Part shown: positions 7,117 to 17,758 of the stretch, piece by piece
Numbering within the stretch: position 1 is the stretch's first letter
How the letters are laid out: the number at the start of each line of letters is the position of its first letter
Origin: Hyphomicrobium_A sp963722495
Lineage (GTDB): Bacteria > Pseudomonadota > Alphaproteobacteria > Rhizobiales > Hyphomicrobiaceae
Assembly (NCBI GenBank): GCA_963722495.1
Contig: CAVRND010000003.1
Coordinates: 62,001 to 126,000 of the forward strand
Direction of reading: 5' to 3'
Length of the DNA: 64,000 nt
Translations under genes and position numbers: made by a program
The notes under the pieces: generated by a model
What the model saw: the letters and a program-made list of their open reading frames with translations, nothing else
Told to the model about the DNA's origin: nothing
The model's database searches: none

Positions 7117-7839
7117 TTCGCGCCGAACAGATCTGGCCTGATCGTCATTTTTCCGGTCGTGTCGATGTAGACCGTATAGCTCTGCTCGGTGGCAGGGCAC
7201 ATCGCGGGCCCCGACGAGCACCCGGATGGTGCCGCTCCCGGCCGGGAGAATTGAGAAGGTTTGTCCATCCCGCTCCTCGGCGGCAACGCCGGCGTCGGCC
7301 CCCTGGGCCTCGATGCCGCCAAGCTCGAACACGACTCGCGAGCCGGGGTTGAGGTCGAACTGCTCGGCGTCGGAATTGGCGACCTTCAAGGGAGAGCGAA
7401 TATCGACCGACTTCGAGTTGCCGGCCTTGCGATATTCGAGCAGCGTCGCCGCCACCCCATGCGCCGTCTTGAACCGCGACGTGTTCTCGACCTCCAAATG
7501 ATAGAGCCGCAGCCGCCGGTTCCCCAGGGCAACGTAGGTATCGTACCTCGCGCCCGGATCCAGCATGTGCGCGTTGAGATTTGGCCGCGAGACGTATTCG
7601 AAAGCCACGGCATATCGCAGCAGGCGCCAGTAGAGATACCCGCCCACCAGGACGAGCGCCGGCATCGTGCCGTCGACCACGGGCCAGTCCCGCACGCCGC
7701 GTGCCTCGAGGTAGGTGCGGACCTGGTCGTGGAAGACGAACGGCAGCAGTAGGACGACAAGCGCCAGCGCCTCACGCTTAATGCCTAGGCTCCCGTGGAC
7801 GATCCGCAGGCCGTTCCATACCCATGAGAGCGCGCGCAT
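7113..7839 (-). CDS. Two-TM membrane protein, frameshifted, unknown
   Basis: About 240 residues. Two N-terminal membrane spans (about 24-36, LALVVLLLPFVF, and 59-72, MPALVLVGGYLYW) are followed by a soluble domain with beta-strand character (YHLEVENTSRFKTAHGVAA). The frame breaks near 7200: upstream sequence is continuous to TIRVLVGAR, and the continuation CPATEQSYTVYIDTTGKM to stop TAG at 7113 is in another frame. The uninterrupted frame instead runs on through the inverted repeat with atypical Arg/Ser-rich sequence. Function unknown; the fold of the periplasmic or cytosolic domain cannot be named. Confidence 0.6.
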
Positions 7840-8034
7840 CGGCTGCCGCCACTTACAACTGACTGATAATCACATGGCCCTGCCCCGGGCCGGTCCCACC
7901 TTGGTGACCACCATAGTTGGAGATTGCGTGTGCTCAAACGAAGTCGTGCCGCAACGTGCGGCGTCGTCGCTGGGCTTGAGGGGCCCCGGCGGAATTTGGC
8001 GGAGCGAGTTCTCTGAATTGCTGGATTAGGAAGT

Positions 8035-8110
<76 letters not shown>

Positions 8111-8281
8111 AGTTACGGCAAATGGGCGACGAAACAGGCCTGCCGAGCCGTAAGGAGCGGCTTATTAGGCTGATCGCCGTGAAACTTCAAGCCTTCATTT
8201 GGTGGCGCCGCCCGGCCGCGAATAGGTGCGGCCGGTGGGCGTGGACTGGCCCAAGTTTGCGGCCCATCGCAGGAGCGCCGC

Positions 8282-8664
8282 TCAGCGCTCCTCTTCGCCC
8301 TCGACCGGGCCGCCGACGATGTCGGCGACGTCGTGCCGTCCTCTTCCTCTTCCTCGAGGAACGTCTCGTCAGCAGCCTCGGGTGCGGCGTCGTCCGCGTC
8401 ATCGGCGACGGCGTCGACCAGTGCCTCCTCGGCATCGGGCTCGGCCTCGGCGGCCGCCGGTTCGAACTCGGGCTTCTTCACCATCTTGCGCTGCGCCCGC
8501 TCCTCCTGAGCGACGGCAGCGGCCGCCGATGGCGAATGCGCGATCGCGTACTTCGATCCGCAGATTGGGCAGACGATGGGGCTGCGATTGAGGTCGTAAA
8601 ACCGGGCGCCGCACTCGCCGTTCTGGCAGGTGCGCTTCGTCCCGCGGTCTTTATTGGTCGCCAT
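8282..8664 (-). CDS. FYDLN acid domain protein (TIGR02300 family)
   Basis: Alphaproteobacterial family of unknown function with an N-terminal zinc-ribbon-like head and an acidic tail. The head holds Cys pairs (CQNGEC, then CPICGS) around the name-giving FYDLN at about residues 22-26. The tail is Glu/Asp/Ala-rich (DADDAAPEAADETFLEEEEE). One base change near 8335 breaks the frame; reading across it restores the expected end, DVADIVGGPVEGEEER, and a stop at 8282. The uninterrupted frame would continue to 8113 with unrelated Arg-rich sequence. It is divergent from aroA. Confidence 0.93.
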
Positions 8665-8896
8665 GAGCCAACCTTTGGTGGTGAGGGGATTTTTTTGCGA
8701 TCTGCCACATGGCTAAGGGCTTGTCAAAAACAATGCAAGGCGTTGCCCGCCGGTGTTGAAGGCTGGCGTTGAGAACTCCCGTTGTCCGGCCCCGCGCCGA
8801 AGTGTCGGCGTTGACAGGGCGGCGACGCGTCGGCTCTATCGCTCGCAAACCCAGGCCGCGCCGCGATGCTCTCGCCAGCGCCGGAGCTTAACCCCC

Positions 8897-10249
8897 GTGT
8901 CCTCCGCAAACACTACTCTCACCCGACCCCTGGCCGCCCACGCCGGCGCCCCGCTCAACGGGCGCGTACGCGTCCCGGGCGACAAGTCGATCTCGCACCG
9001 CGCCCTTATGCTCGGAGCGCTTGCCACCGGCGTGACGCGGCTGAAGGGCCTGCTCGAAGCCGAAGACGTCATCAACACCGCCAAGGCCTTGCAGGCGCTG
9101 GGCGCGCCGATCGAGAAGGTCGGCGGCGAATGGCGCGTCAGCGGACGCGGCGTCGGCGGACTGCGCCAGCCGGCCGGCCCTCTGGACTTCGGCAATTCCG
9201 GCACCGGCACGCGGCTGATGCTGGGCGTCATCGCCGGCCATGACATGACCGTGCAGATCGAGGGCGACGCTTCGCTCAGCCGCCGCCCAATGGGCCGCGT
9301 GCTCGGCCCGTTGCAACAGATGGGCCTGGAGATCGAAGGCGGCCGCGATCGCCTGCCGCTCGTCGCGCGTGGATCGGCCAACCTCATCCCCATCGAATAC
9401 GCGCTGCCGGTGCCGTCGGCGCAGGTGAAGAGCGCCATCCTGTTCGCCGGCCTGCATGCCGCCGGAGAGACATCCGTCATCGAGACGGAGGCGACGCGCG
9501 ATCACACCGAGCGCATGCTGCGCCATTTCGGCGCCGAGGTGCGCGTCTCCGAGAGCGGCGGCAAGACCCGCATCACCGTTGCGGGCGAAGCCGAGCTAGT
9601 GGGTCGCGATGTCGTCGTGCCGGGTGACCCGAGCTCGGCGGCGTTCCTCGCCGCTGCGGCGGCGCTGGTGCCGGGCTCCGACATCACCATTGAGGGCGTG
9701 CTCATCAACCCGACGCGTACTGGATTTTATGAGGTACTGCGCGAAATGGGTGCCGACGTGACGTTCACGGAATCGCGCGAGGAGGGGGGCGAGCCCGTCG
9801 CTGACATCCGCGTGCGCCACTCGCCCCTCGCGGGCGTGCATGTCGCGGCCCACCGCGCGCCGAGCATGATCGACGAATATCCCATCCTCGCTGTGGTCGC
9901 CGCATTCGCGACCGGCGATACACGCATGGACGGCCTCGCCGAGCTGATGGTCAAGGAAAGCGACCGGCTGGCCGCGACCGTCGCCGGGCTCACCGCCAAC
10001 GGCGTCATTGCCCACGTCGAAGGCGACTCGCTCACCGTGCGCGGCGGGCGCGAGGTGCGTGGTGGCGGCTCCGTCGCGACGCATCTCGATCACCGCATCG
10101 CCATGGCGTTCCTCACCATGGGGCTCGCCAGCCGCGAGCCCGTGACCGTCGACGACACGACGATGGTGGCGACGAGCTTCCCGGAGTTCATCTCTCTGAT
10201 GCAGAGTATCGGCGCGCGCTTCAGCGACACGGCGAGGCGCGAGCGATGA
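8897..10249 (+). CDS. aroA: 3-phosphoshikimate 1-carboxyvinyltransferase (EPSP synthase)
   Basis: Sixth step of the shikimate pathway: shikimate-3-phosphate plus PEP gives EPSP, in the cytosol. The product is 450 aa when started at GTG 8897, which gives the short Thr/Ser-rich lead before the PEP/S3P-binding motif GDKSISHRALMLGA. Other landmarks are NSGTGTRLMLG, the SLSRRPMGRVLGPLQQMG stretch and AQVKSAILFAGL. The sequence pattern resembles class II EPSP synthases. The longer in-frame start at 8753 adds an Arg-rich stretch unlike the family. The stop overlaps the cmk start (ATGA), the standard aroA-cmk-rpsA order in this group. Confidence 0.97.
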   Translation: MSSANTTLTRPLAAHAGAPLNGRVRVPGDKSISHRALMLGALATGVTRLKGLLEAEDVINTAKALQALGAPIEKVGGEWRVSGRGVGGLRQPAGPLDFGNSGTGTRLMLGVIAGHDMTVQIEGDASLSRRPMGRVLGPLQQMGLEIEGGRDRLPLVARGSANLIPIEYALPVPSAQVKSAILFAGLHAAGETSVIETEATRDHTERMLRHFGAEVRVSESGGKTRITVAGEAELVGRDVVVPGDPSSAAFLAAAAALVPGSDITIEGVLINPTRTGFYEVLREMGADVTFTESREEGGEPVADIRVRHSPLAGVHVAAHRAPSMIDEYPILAVVAAFATGDTRMDGLAELMVKESDRLAATVAGLTANGVIAHVEGDSLTVRGGREVRGGGSVATHLDHRIAMAFLTMGLASREPVTVDDTTMVATSFPEFISLMQSIGARFSDTARRER

Positions 10250-10872
10250 TTATCGCCATCGACGGACCGGCGGCATCCGGCAAGGGCACGCTGGCCAAGC
10301 GCATCGCCGACCTGTGGGGCCTGCCGTGCCTCGACACGGGGCTTCTCTATCGCGCCGTTGCCCGCGACGTTTGTGCCCGCGGCTTTCGCCTGGAGGACCG
10401 ATGGGCGGCACTGGCGCAGGCCCGCAGCCTCGATCCATCAGGGCTCGGAGATCCTGCCCTGCGCACGCCGCAGGCCGGCGATGCGGCTTCGATCGTCGCC
10501 CGCATACCGGAGGTGCGTGCTGCGCTTTTGGTCTACCAGCGGGCGTTCGCCACCCACCCGGGGGGCGCCGTGCTCGACGGACGCGATATCGGCACCGTCG
10601 TCTGCCCCGACGCGGACGCCAAGATCTACGTCACCGCCCGCACTGAAGTGCGCGCCAAACGCCGTTTTCTGGAGTGCCAGGCCCGGTCCGAGGCCGTCAC
10701 CTTCGAGGCCATCCTGGCCGACATCCTGCGCCGGGACGAGCGCGACGCCTCCCGCGTCAGCGCACCCATGCTGCGGGCCTCCGACGCCGACTTGCTCGAC
10801 ACCTCGGACTTAGATATAGAGGCGGCATTCGACGCCGCTGTCGGATTGATCAAGAGGAAGATCGGCCAATAG
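10246..10872 (+). CDS. cmk: Cytidylate kinase
   Basis: Phosphorylates CMP and dCMP with ATP. The product is 208 aa. The P-loop GPAASGKGT sits at residues 7-15, followed by the CMP-binding DTGLLYRAVA, the DGRDIGTVVCPDA motif and the lid region. The start overlaps the aroA stop by four bases. The frame is intact. A 190-base leader separates it from rpsA. Confidence 0.97.
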   Translation: MIIAIDGPAASGKGTLAKRIADLWGLPCLDTGLLYRAVARDVCARGFRLEDRWAALAQARSLDPSGLGDPALRTPQAGDAASIVARIPEVRAALLVYQRAFATHPGGAVLDGRDIGTVVCPDADAKIYVTARTEVRAKRRFLECQARSEAVTFEAILADILRRDERDASRVSAPMLRASDADLLDTSDLDIEAAFDAAVGLIKRKIGQ

Positions 10873-11062
10873 GACACCCGAAACGGGTATCCAATTCCAT
10901 ATTGGCAGGGCCGGGCGCCCATCACAGCGGCAAAGACATCAAACACACCCTCGGCAGGAGACTGTCCGCTCACGCTCGTCGTGACGGAGGACACTTGCCG
11001 CATCTGACATCGCAAGGACCGCGGCGCGGTCCCCATCAACGTTTCGAGGAGCTAACAACCGC
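10873..11062 (+). promoter_or_regulatory. rpsA leader region
   Basis: The 190 bases between cmk and rpsA contain no gene. Near the 3' end GGACCGCG / CGCGGTCC forms a strong hairpin about 30 bases before the rpsA start, followed by the ribosome site GAGGAG (11047-11052). S1 is known to repress its own translation in other bacteria, so a structured leader is plausible, but no specific riboregulator is recognised. Confidence 0.4.
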
Positions 11063-12876
11063 ATGTCGCAAGCCGCCGTTTCCAAGGACTACAATCCCGG
11101 GCGCGATGAGTTCGCCGCGCTGCTCGCCGAGAGCCTCGCCAAGGAGGATCTGTTCGAAGGCAGCGTCGTCAAGGGCCGCATCGTCGGCATCGAGAAGGAC
11201 CTCGCCGTCATCGACGTCGGCCTCAAGACCGAAGGCCGCGTCGCGCTGCGCGAGTTCGCCGTCAACGGCAAGTCGGCCGAGCTGAAGGTCGGCGACGAGG
11301 TCGAGGTCTACCTGGAGCGCGTCGAGAACGCGCTCGGTGAGGCCGTCCTGTCGCGCGACAAGGCTCGCCGCGAGGAGAGCTGGACCCGTCTTGAGAAGAT
11401 GTTCGAGAAGAACGAGAAGGTTTCGGGCGTCATCTTCAACAAGGTCAAGGGCGGCTTCACCGTCGACCTCGACGGCGCCGTGGCCTTCCTTCCCGGCAGC
11501 CAAGTCGACATCCGCCCCGTGCGCGACATCGGTCCGCTGATGCATCAGGCGCAGTCGTTCCAGATCCTCAAGATGGATCGCCGCCGCGGCAACATCGTCG
11601 TCTCGCGCCGCTCCGTGCTCGAAGAGACGCGTGCCGAGCAGCGCGCCGACATCGTCGCCCGCCTCGAGGAGGGCCAGGTGATCGACGGTCTCGTCAAGAA
11701 CATCACCGACTACGGCGCCTTCATCGACCTCGGCGGCATCGACGGCCTGCTGCACGTCACCGACATGGCCTGGCGCCGCGTCAATCATCCGTCCGAGATC
11801 CTCAACGTCGGCGACACGGTGAAGGTGCAGATCATCCGCATCAATCCCGAAACGCAGCGCATCTCGCTCGGCATGAAGCAGCTGCAGGCCGACCCGTGGC
11901 AGTCGATCGAGGCCAAGTATCCGGTCGGCGCTCGCGTCAAGGGTACGGTCACGAACATCGCCGACTACGGCGCCTTCGTGGAGCTGGAGCCGGGCGTCGA
12001 AGGCCTGATCCACGTCTCCGAGATGAGCTGGACCAAGAAGAACATCCATCCCGGCAAGATCGTCTCCACCAGCCAGCAGGTCGAGGTGCAGGTTCTCGAG
12101 GTCGACGCCAACAAGCGGCGCATCTCGCTCGGCCTGAAGCAGACCCAGGACAACCCGTGGGAGTCGTTCCTCTCCGTGCATCCGAAGGGCACCGAGGTCG
12201 AAGGGCCGATCCGCAACATCACCGAGTTCGGCCTGTTCATCGGCCTCGATGGCGGCGTCGACGGCATGGTGCATCTGTCCGACCTCGACTGGTCGAAGCC
12301 GGGCGACGAGGTGATCAAGGACTACAAGAAGGGCGACAACGTCAAAGCCGTCGTGCTCGACGTCGACAGCGCGAAGGAGCGCATCTCGCTCGGCATCAAG
12401 CAGCTGGGCGGCGATCCGATCGACACGCTGGCGCAAGTACAAGCGCGGCGATACCGTCACCTGCAACGTCGTCGCGGTGCAGGAGAACGGCATCGAGGTG
12501 AAGACCGCCGACGGCGAGCTCACCTCGTTCATCAAGCGCTCCGACCTGTCGCGCGACCGCTCCGAGCAGCGTCCCGAGCGCTTCAATGTCGGCGACAAGG
12601 TCGACGCCTTCGTCACCAGCGCCGACAAGGCCGCCCGCCGCATCACGGTCTGTCGATCAAGGCGCTCGAGATCGCCGAGGAGAAGCAGGCCGTGGCGCAG
12701 TACGGCTCGTCCGACTCGGGCGCTTCGCTGGGCGACATCTTCAAGGCCGCCATCCGCAAGCGGGAGACCGAGGGCGGCGAGGCCGAGGGCGAGGAAGCAG
12801 ACGCAAGGAAGAGTCGCCGACTTATTCCGGCAGTCACGACAACTCAGCGCGGCGGGGCAAAACCCCGCCGCGCTAG
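11063..12876 (+). CDS. rpsA: 30S ribosomal protein S1
   Basis: mRNA-binding protein of the small ribosomal subunit, made of six S1 (OB-fold) repeats. The repeats are clear: KGRIVGIEKDLAVIDVG, SGVIFNKVKGGFTVDL, DGLVKNITDYGAFIDLG, KGTVTNIADYGAFVELE, EGPIRNITEFGLFIGLD and a sixth that starts in another frame (CNVVAVQENGIEVKTAD). The frame shifts near 12433, back near 12650, and probably again near 12805. The last shift would give the end KEESPTYSGSHDNSARRGK and a stop at 12876. Because rpsA is essential, the breaks are probably sequence errors. The last residues, and so the end coordinate, are uncertain. Confidence 0.95.
12846..12874 (+). terminator. Strong hairpin at the end of rpsA
   Basis: Perfect twelve-pair stem AGCGCGGCGGGG / CCCCGCCGCGCT (12846-12857 and 12863-12874) with a CAAAA loop. 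The poly-T tail is absent. If the rpsA stop at 12876 is right, the hairpin overlaps the final codons. Confidence 0.6.
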
Positions 12877-12982
12877 TATATTGGCGAGGCTGCCGCCATC
12901 GCTTCTCTTGTCGGGTGCGCAAACGTTGCCTAACGTCACCGACGTTCGCAGACTTTCTAGGATTTACGGTCCGGAGAGCCCC

Positions 12983-13945
12983 ATGACGGTTGAGATCGAC
13001 ACCGTGCTTGATCGGCGCCGCCTGCGCCGCCGTCTCGACTGTGTGGCGGGCGCTCGCCGTGGCGGCATCGTCGCCGCGCTGTTCGCCTTCGGCTATAGCG
13101 ACGACAAGCTGTCCTCGTTCGGCCCCAAGCAGATCGCCCGCGTCGCCATCGAAGGCACGATCACCGAGGATCGCCAGCAGCTCGAGATGCTGAAGCGCAT
13201 CGCCGAGGCCGACAACGCGGCCGCGCTGCTCGTCTTCGTCAACAGCCCGGGCGGCACCACGACGGGCGGCGAGGCGCTGTTCGCGGCGCTGCGCGAGGTG
13301 GCCAAGAAGAAGCCGGTCGTCGCCCAGTTCGGCACCGTCGCCGCCTCGGCCGGGCTACATCGTCGGCCTCGGCGACCGACCACATCGTCACCCGCGCCAA
13401 CACCATCACCGGCTCGGTCGGCGTGCTCGATTCAATGGCCCGAGGTCAGCCAGGTGCTCGACAAGCTCGGGGTCAAGTTCAACGAGATCAAGAGCGGCGA
13501 CCTGAAGGCCGTCCCCTCGCCCTTCGAGCCGCTCAGCGAGGAAGGCCAGAAGGTCACCCAGTCGATGATCGACGAGGGGTATCGCTGGTTCCTCAGCCTC
13601 GTCGAGCAGCGCCGGGGCATCAAAGCCGACCAGATCCCCGGGCTGACCCGCGGCCGCGTCTTCACGGGGCGGGAGGCGCTGCAGCTGAAGCTGGTCGATT
13701 CCATCGGCGGCGAGGACGAGGCGGTCGAATGGCTGCGCACGACCCGCAATATCGATAAAACCCTGAAGGTCGTCGATTGGAAGCCGCAGACATCGGCCTC
13801 CCTGGGCTTTTTCAGCTCCATCGGCTCGGCGGCAGCGAGCTTTTTCAACCACACCTATGTGGGCCAAATGCTGGCCCGGGACCCGTCTCTGTCCGGTCTT
13901 GGTCTTGACGGGCTGATCTCCGTTTGGCACCCTTCGGAAAAGTAA
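12983..13945 (+). CDS. sppA: Signal peptide peptidase SppA (S49 family)
   Basis: Membrane-anchored serine protease with a Ser/Lys dyad that degrades cleaved signal peptides. It is the short form of about 320 aa, with one N-terminal membrane helix, then VAIEGTI, FVNSPGGT and the nucleophile region VAASAGY. The general-base region EIKSGDLK follows, then the GRVFTGREAL motif. At least five one-base changes split it (near 13037, 13062, 13354, 13370 and 13431). Corrected, the stretches read TVWRALAVAG, AGYIVGLG and HIVTRANTITGSVGVL, all family-like. Order sppA-ihfB-lapA is typical. Regarded as intact in the organism. Confidence 0.95.
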   Translation: MTVEIDTVLDRRRLRRRLDCVAGARRGGIVAALFAFGYSDDKLSSFGPKQIARVAIEGTITEDRQQLEMLKRIAEADNAAALLVFVNSPGGTTTGGEALFAALREVAKKKPVVAQFGTVAASAGLHRRPRRPTTSSPAPTPSPARSACSIQWPEVSQVLDKLGVKFNEIKSGDLKAVPSPFEPLSEEGQKVTQSMIDEGYRWFLSLVEQRRGIKADQIPGLTRGRVFTGREALQLKLVDSIGGEDEAVEWLRTTRNIDKTLKVVDWKPQTSASLGFFSSIGSAAASFFNHTYVGQMLARDPSLSGLGLDGLISVWHPSEK

Positions 13946-13976
13946 TAGATTACAGTCATTTGCGGCGGGGCGAGCA

Positions 13977-14270
13977 ATGATAAAGTCCGAGTTGATCCAT
14001 AAAATTGCCAATACGAACCCTCATCTTTACCATCGCGACGTCGAGCGGATCGTCAAAGTCGTGTTCGACGAGATCGTCGAAGCGCTATCGCGCGGCGACC
14101 GCGTCGAGCTGCGCGGCTTCGGCGCCTTCACCGTCAAGCACCGCGCCGCGCGCCAGGGCCGCAACCCGCGCACCGGCAGGTCGGTGTCGGTGGCCGAAAA
14201 GTTCGTGCCGTTCTTCAAGACCGGTAAAGAGCTGCGCGATAGGCTCAACCGCGGCAAAGAAAGTCACTAG
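13977..14270 (+). CDS. ihfB: Integration host factor subunit beta
   Basis: DNA-bending nucleoid protein that pairs with IHF-alpha. The product is 97 aa and matches the HU/IHF fold: MIKSELIHKI at the start, helix-turn-helix-like body, and the DNA-binding beta-arm GRNPRTGRSVSVAEKFVPFFK with the intercalating Pro in RNPRTG. The C-terminal helix ends KELRDRLN. The frame is intact. It follows sppA by 31 bases and precedes lapA, the usual alphaproteobacterial cluster. Confidence 0.95.
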   Translation: MIKSELIHKIANTNPHLYHRDVERIVKVVFDEIVEALSRGDRVELRGFGAFTVKHRAARQGRNPRTGRSVSVAEKFVPFFKTGKELRDRLNRGKESH

Positions 14271-14297
14271 CGCTAGCGCTTCTCGAGGCTGTGTATC

Positions 14298-14649
14298 GTG
14301 CTGAGGCGGATCGTCTGGCTTCTCATCGCGTTTCCGGCGGGCCTTTTGCTCGTCACCCTCGCCGTGATCAATCGGCATGAGGTGCGCCTCGTGCTCGACC
14401 CGTTCCGTCCCGAGTCGCCGGTCGCTTTCGCTGGCGCTGCCCTTCTATGCTTATCTCTTCATCACGCTGTTGCTGGGCGTATTGCTCGGCGGCACCGCCG
14501 TGTGGCTGGGCCAGGCCCGATGGCGCCGCAACGCGCGCCACCACGGCAGAGCCGCGGCACGCTGGCATGCCGAGGCCGACCGCCTGACGCGCGAGCGCGA
14601 CGTCACCGCTGCGAACCGCCCCAAGCAGCTGGCGGTCAGCGGCACCTAA
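14298..14649 (+). CDS. lapA: LapA-domain membrane protein (DUF1049)
   Basis: Lipopolysaccharide assembly protein A domain family, about 117 aa with two membrane helices (LLIAFPAGLLLVTLAVIN and YAYLFITLLLGVLLGGTAVW) and a basic C-terminal coil (ARWRRNARHHGRAAARWHAE). In E. coli LapA works with LapB in controlling LpxC turnover. A frame change near 14425 separates the two helices; joining the frames gives a normal protein ending QLAVSGT. The typical position is between ihfB and trpF. Confidence 0.87.
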
Positions 14650-14751
14650 GGCGCCTCGCTCTTCGCCCAGCCGTCCTCACGCGACAGCGACGCCGCGCCG
14701 GCCCTATATGTCCATTGCAACAGCAGTTGAGCGGGCGATCCCGCGAGCCAT

Positions 14752-15412
14752 ATGAACACCGAGGTTAAAATCTGCGGGCTACGCAGCGAGGCGGCACTCG
14801 ACGCCGCGCTCGCCGCAGGCGCGGATTATGTCGGCTTCGTCTTCTACGGCCGCAGCCCGCGCAACATCTCGCCGACGCGGCGCGCGTGCTCGCCGACCGG
14901 GCGCGCGGCAAGGCAAAGGTCGTCGGTGCTGCTCGTCGATCCCGGACGACGCGCTGCTCGCCGAGGTGATCGATGCGGTGGCGCCGGACATCGTCCAGCT
15001 TCACGGCGCGGAGACGCCGGCGCGGGTCGCCGAGATCGCGCAGCGCTTCGGGCTTCCGGTAATGAAGGCGGTGGCCGTCGCCGGCGCCGCCGACGTGCAG
15101 GCGGCGCTCGCCTACGCCGGCAAGGCCGACCGCATCCTGTTCGACGCCAAGGCGCCCGCGGACGATGCGGCGGCGCTGCCCGGCGGCAACGGCGTCGCCT
15201 TCGACTGGCTGGCGCTTGCGGGCCTTGAAGGACGCATCGACTACATGCTGGCCGGCGGGCTCAACGCGGACAATGTCGCCGAGGCGATCCGCGCCACCGG
15301 CGCGCCCGCGGTCGATGTTTCCTCCGGGGTCGAAAGCCGGCCCGGCGAAAAGGACCCCGACCTCATCCGCCGCTTTATTCATGCGGCAAAGACCGCTAAG
15401 CAGACCCCCTGA
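14752..15412 (+). CDS. trpF: Phosphoribosylanthranilate isomerase
   Basis: Third committed step of tryptophan synthesis, converting PRA to CdRP on a TIM barrel. The start MNTEVKICGLRS carries the catalytic Cys (CG motif). The catalytic Asp region lies in ILFDAKAP, and phosphate-binding motifs LAGGLNADNV and VDVSSGVESRPGEKD are at the end. The frame changes near 14872, 14929 and 14943; bridged, it reads RVLADRARGKAKVVGVLLVD. The total is about 219 aa. It heads the trpF-trpB-trpA-accD-folC cluster. Confidence 0.95.
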
Positions 15413-15451
15413 CGACGGCCCACACTGACGACGATCTGGCCGCAAAGGATC

Positions 15452-16722
<1,271 letters not shown>

Positions 16723-16758
16723 CGCTTCACCACTCACCGTTGGCGGAACGACCTTCGC

Positions 16759-17586
16759 ATGACCAAAGAGACGCGCATCGATCGGCGCTTCGCCAAGCTG
16801 AAGCGGGACGGCCGCCCCGGCCTCGTCACCTTCATCACCGCGGGCGATCCGGACCTCGAAACGTCGAAGAAGATTTTGCTCGGCTTGCCGCAGGCGGGCG
16901 CCGACATCATCGAGCTCGGCATGCCGTTCTCCGATCCGATGGCCGACGGTCCGGCCATTCAGGCGGCGTCGCTGCGCGCGCTGCATGCGGGCCAGAAGAT
17001 GCGCGACACGCTGGCGATGGTCGCCGAGTTCCGCAAAACGGATCAGGACACGCCTATCGTGCTCATGGGCTACTACAACCCGATCTACGTTTATCCGGGC
17101 GAACCTTTCATCGCCGACGCCCTCGCTGCCGGTGTCGACGGCCTCATTGTCGTCGACCTGCCGCCTGAAGCCGACGACGAGCTGTGCCTGCCGGCTACCA
17201 AAGCCGGGCTGAACTTCATCCGCCTCGCGACGCCGACCACAGACGCCAAGCGGCTGCCGGCTGTGCTCAGCAACACCTCCGGCTTCCTCTACTATGTGTC
17301 GATCACAGGCATAACGGGCAGCGCCGCACCTAATGTTAACAATGTTCACATGCAGGTTCGGCGGATTAAGGAGTCGACGGCCCTTCCCGTCGCGGTCGGT
17401 TTTGGCGTAAAAAGTCCCGACCAAGCGAAGGCGCTGGGCGAGGTCGCCGACGCCGTCGTGGTCGGCTCGGCCCTGGTTGGCGCGATCGAGAAGAGTCTCG
17501 GCGCCGACGGTCGCTCCACTAGCAAGACGGTCCCGGCTGTCCTAGATTTGGTGGGCTCACTGGCTGCCGCACTGCGGGCCGCCTGA
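16759..17586 (+). CDS. trpA: Tryptophan synthase alpha chain
   Basis: Aldol cleavage of indole-3-glycerol phosphate to indole, which is channelled to TrpB. The product is 275 aa, a TIM barrel. Catalytic Glu is in IIELGMPFSDP and the catalytic Asp in the same loop. Phosphate-binding residues follow in YYVSITGITGS and VGFGVKSPDQA. The frame is intact. The start is 36 bases after trpB, and an accD start follows 172 bases later. Confidence 0.97.
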   Translation: MTKETRIDRRFAKLKRDGRPGLVTFITAGDPDLETSKKILLGLPQAGADIIELGMPFSDPMADGPAIQAASLRALHAGQKMRDTLAMVAEFRKTDQDTPIVLMGYYNPIYVYPGEPFIADALAAGVDGLIVVDLPPEADDELCLPATKAGLNFIRLATPTTDAKRLPAVLSNTSGFLYYVSITGITGSAAPNVNNVHMQVRRIKESTALPVAVGFGVKSPDQAKALGEVADAVVVGSALVGAIEKSLGADGRSTSKTVPAVLDLVGSLAAALRAA

Positions 17587-17758
17587 GCCCAGCCAGCCGA
17601 GCCGAAGTTAACCGCTTTAATTGCCGCAGTGCGGCAGGGCGCCGTAAAGCGCCATATTAGGGGGTCTTACGGTCCCATATGTTAGGTGGACCTGGACCAA
17701 CGACTGACAAGGCAAGCGTAGCCGTCGGACCCGGCCAAGCTGTCGAGAGGCCTAGAGC

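Noticed and set aside
8113..8281. C-terminal extension of the FYDLN protein to 8113
   Set aside because: Produced by a frame change near 8335; the alternative frame ends with the expected acidic tail at 8282.
11036..12922. 628-codon open frame opposite rpsA
   Set aside because: Antisense shadow; the plus strand has six S1 repeats.
11063..13945. Single 960-residue S1-SppA fusion protein
   Set aside because: Arises only because indels remove the rpsA stop. The rpsA hairpin lies between the two genes and sppA has its own start at 12983.
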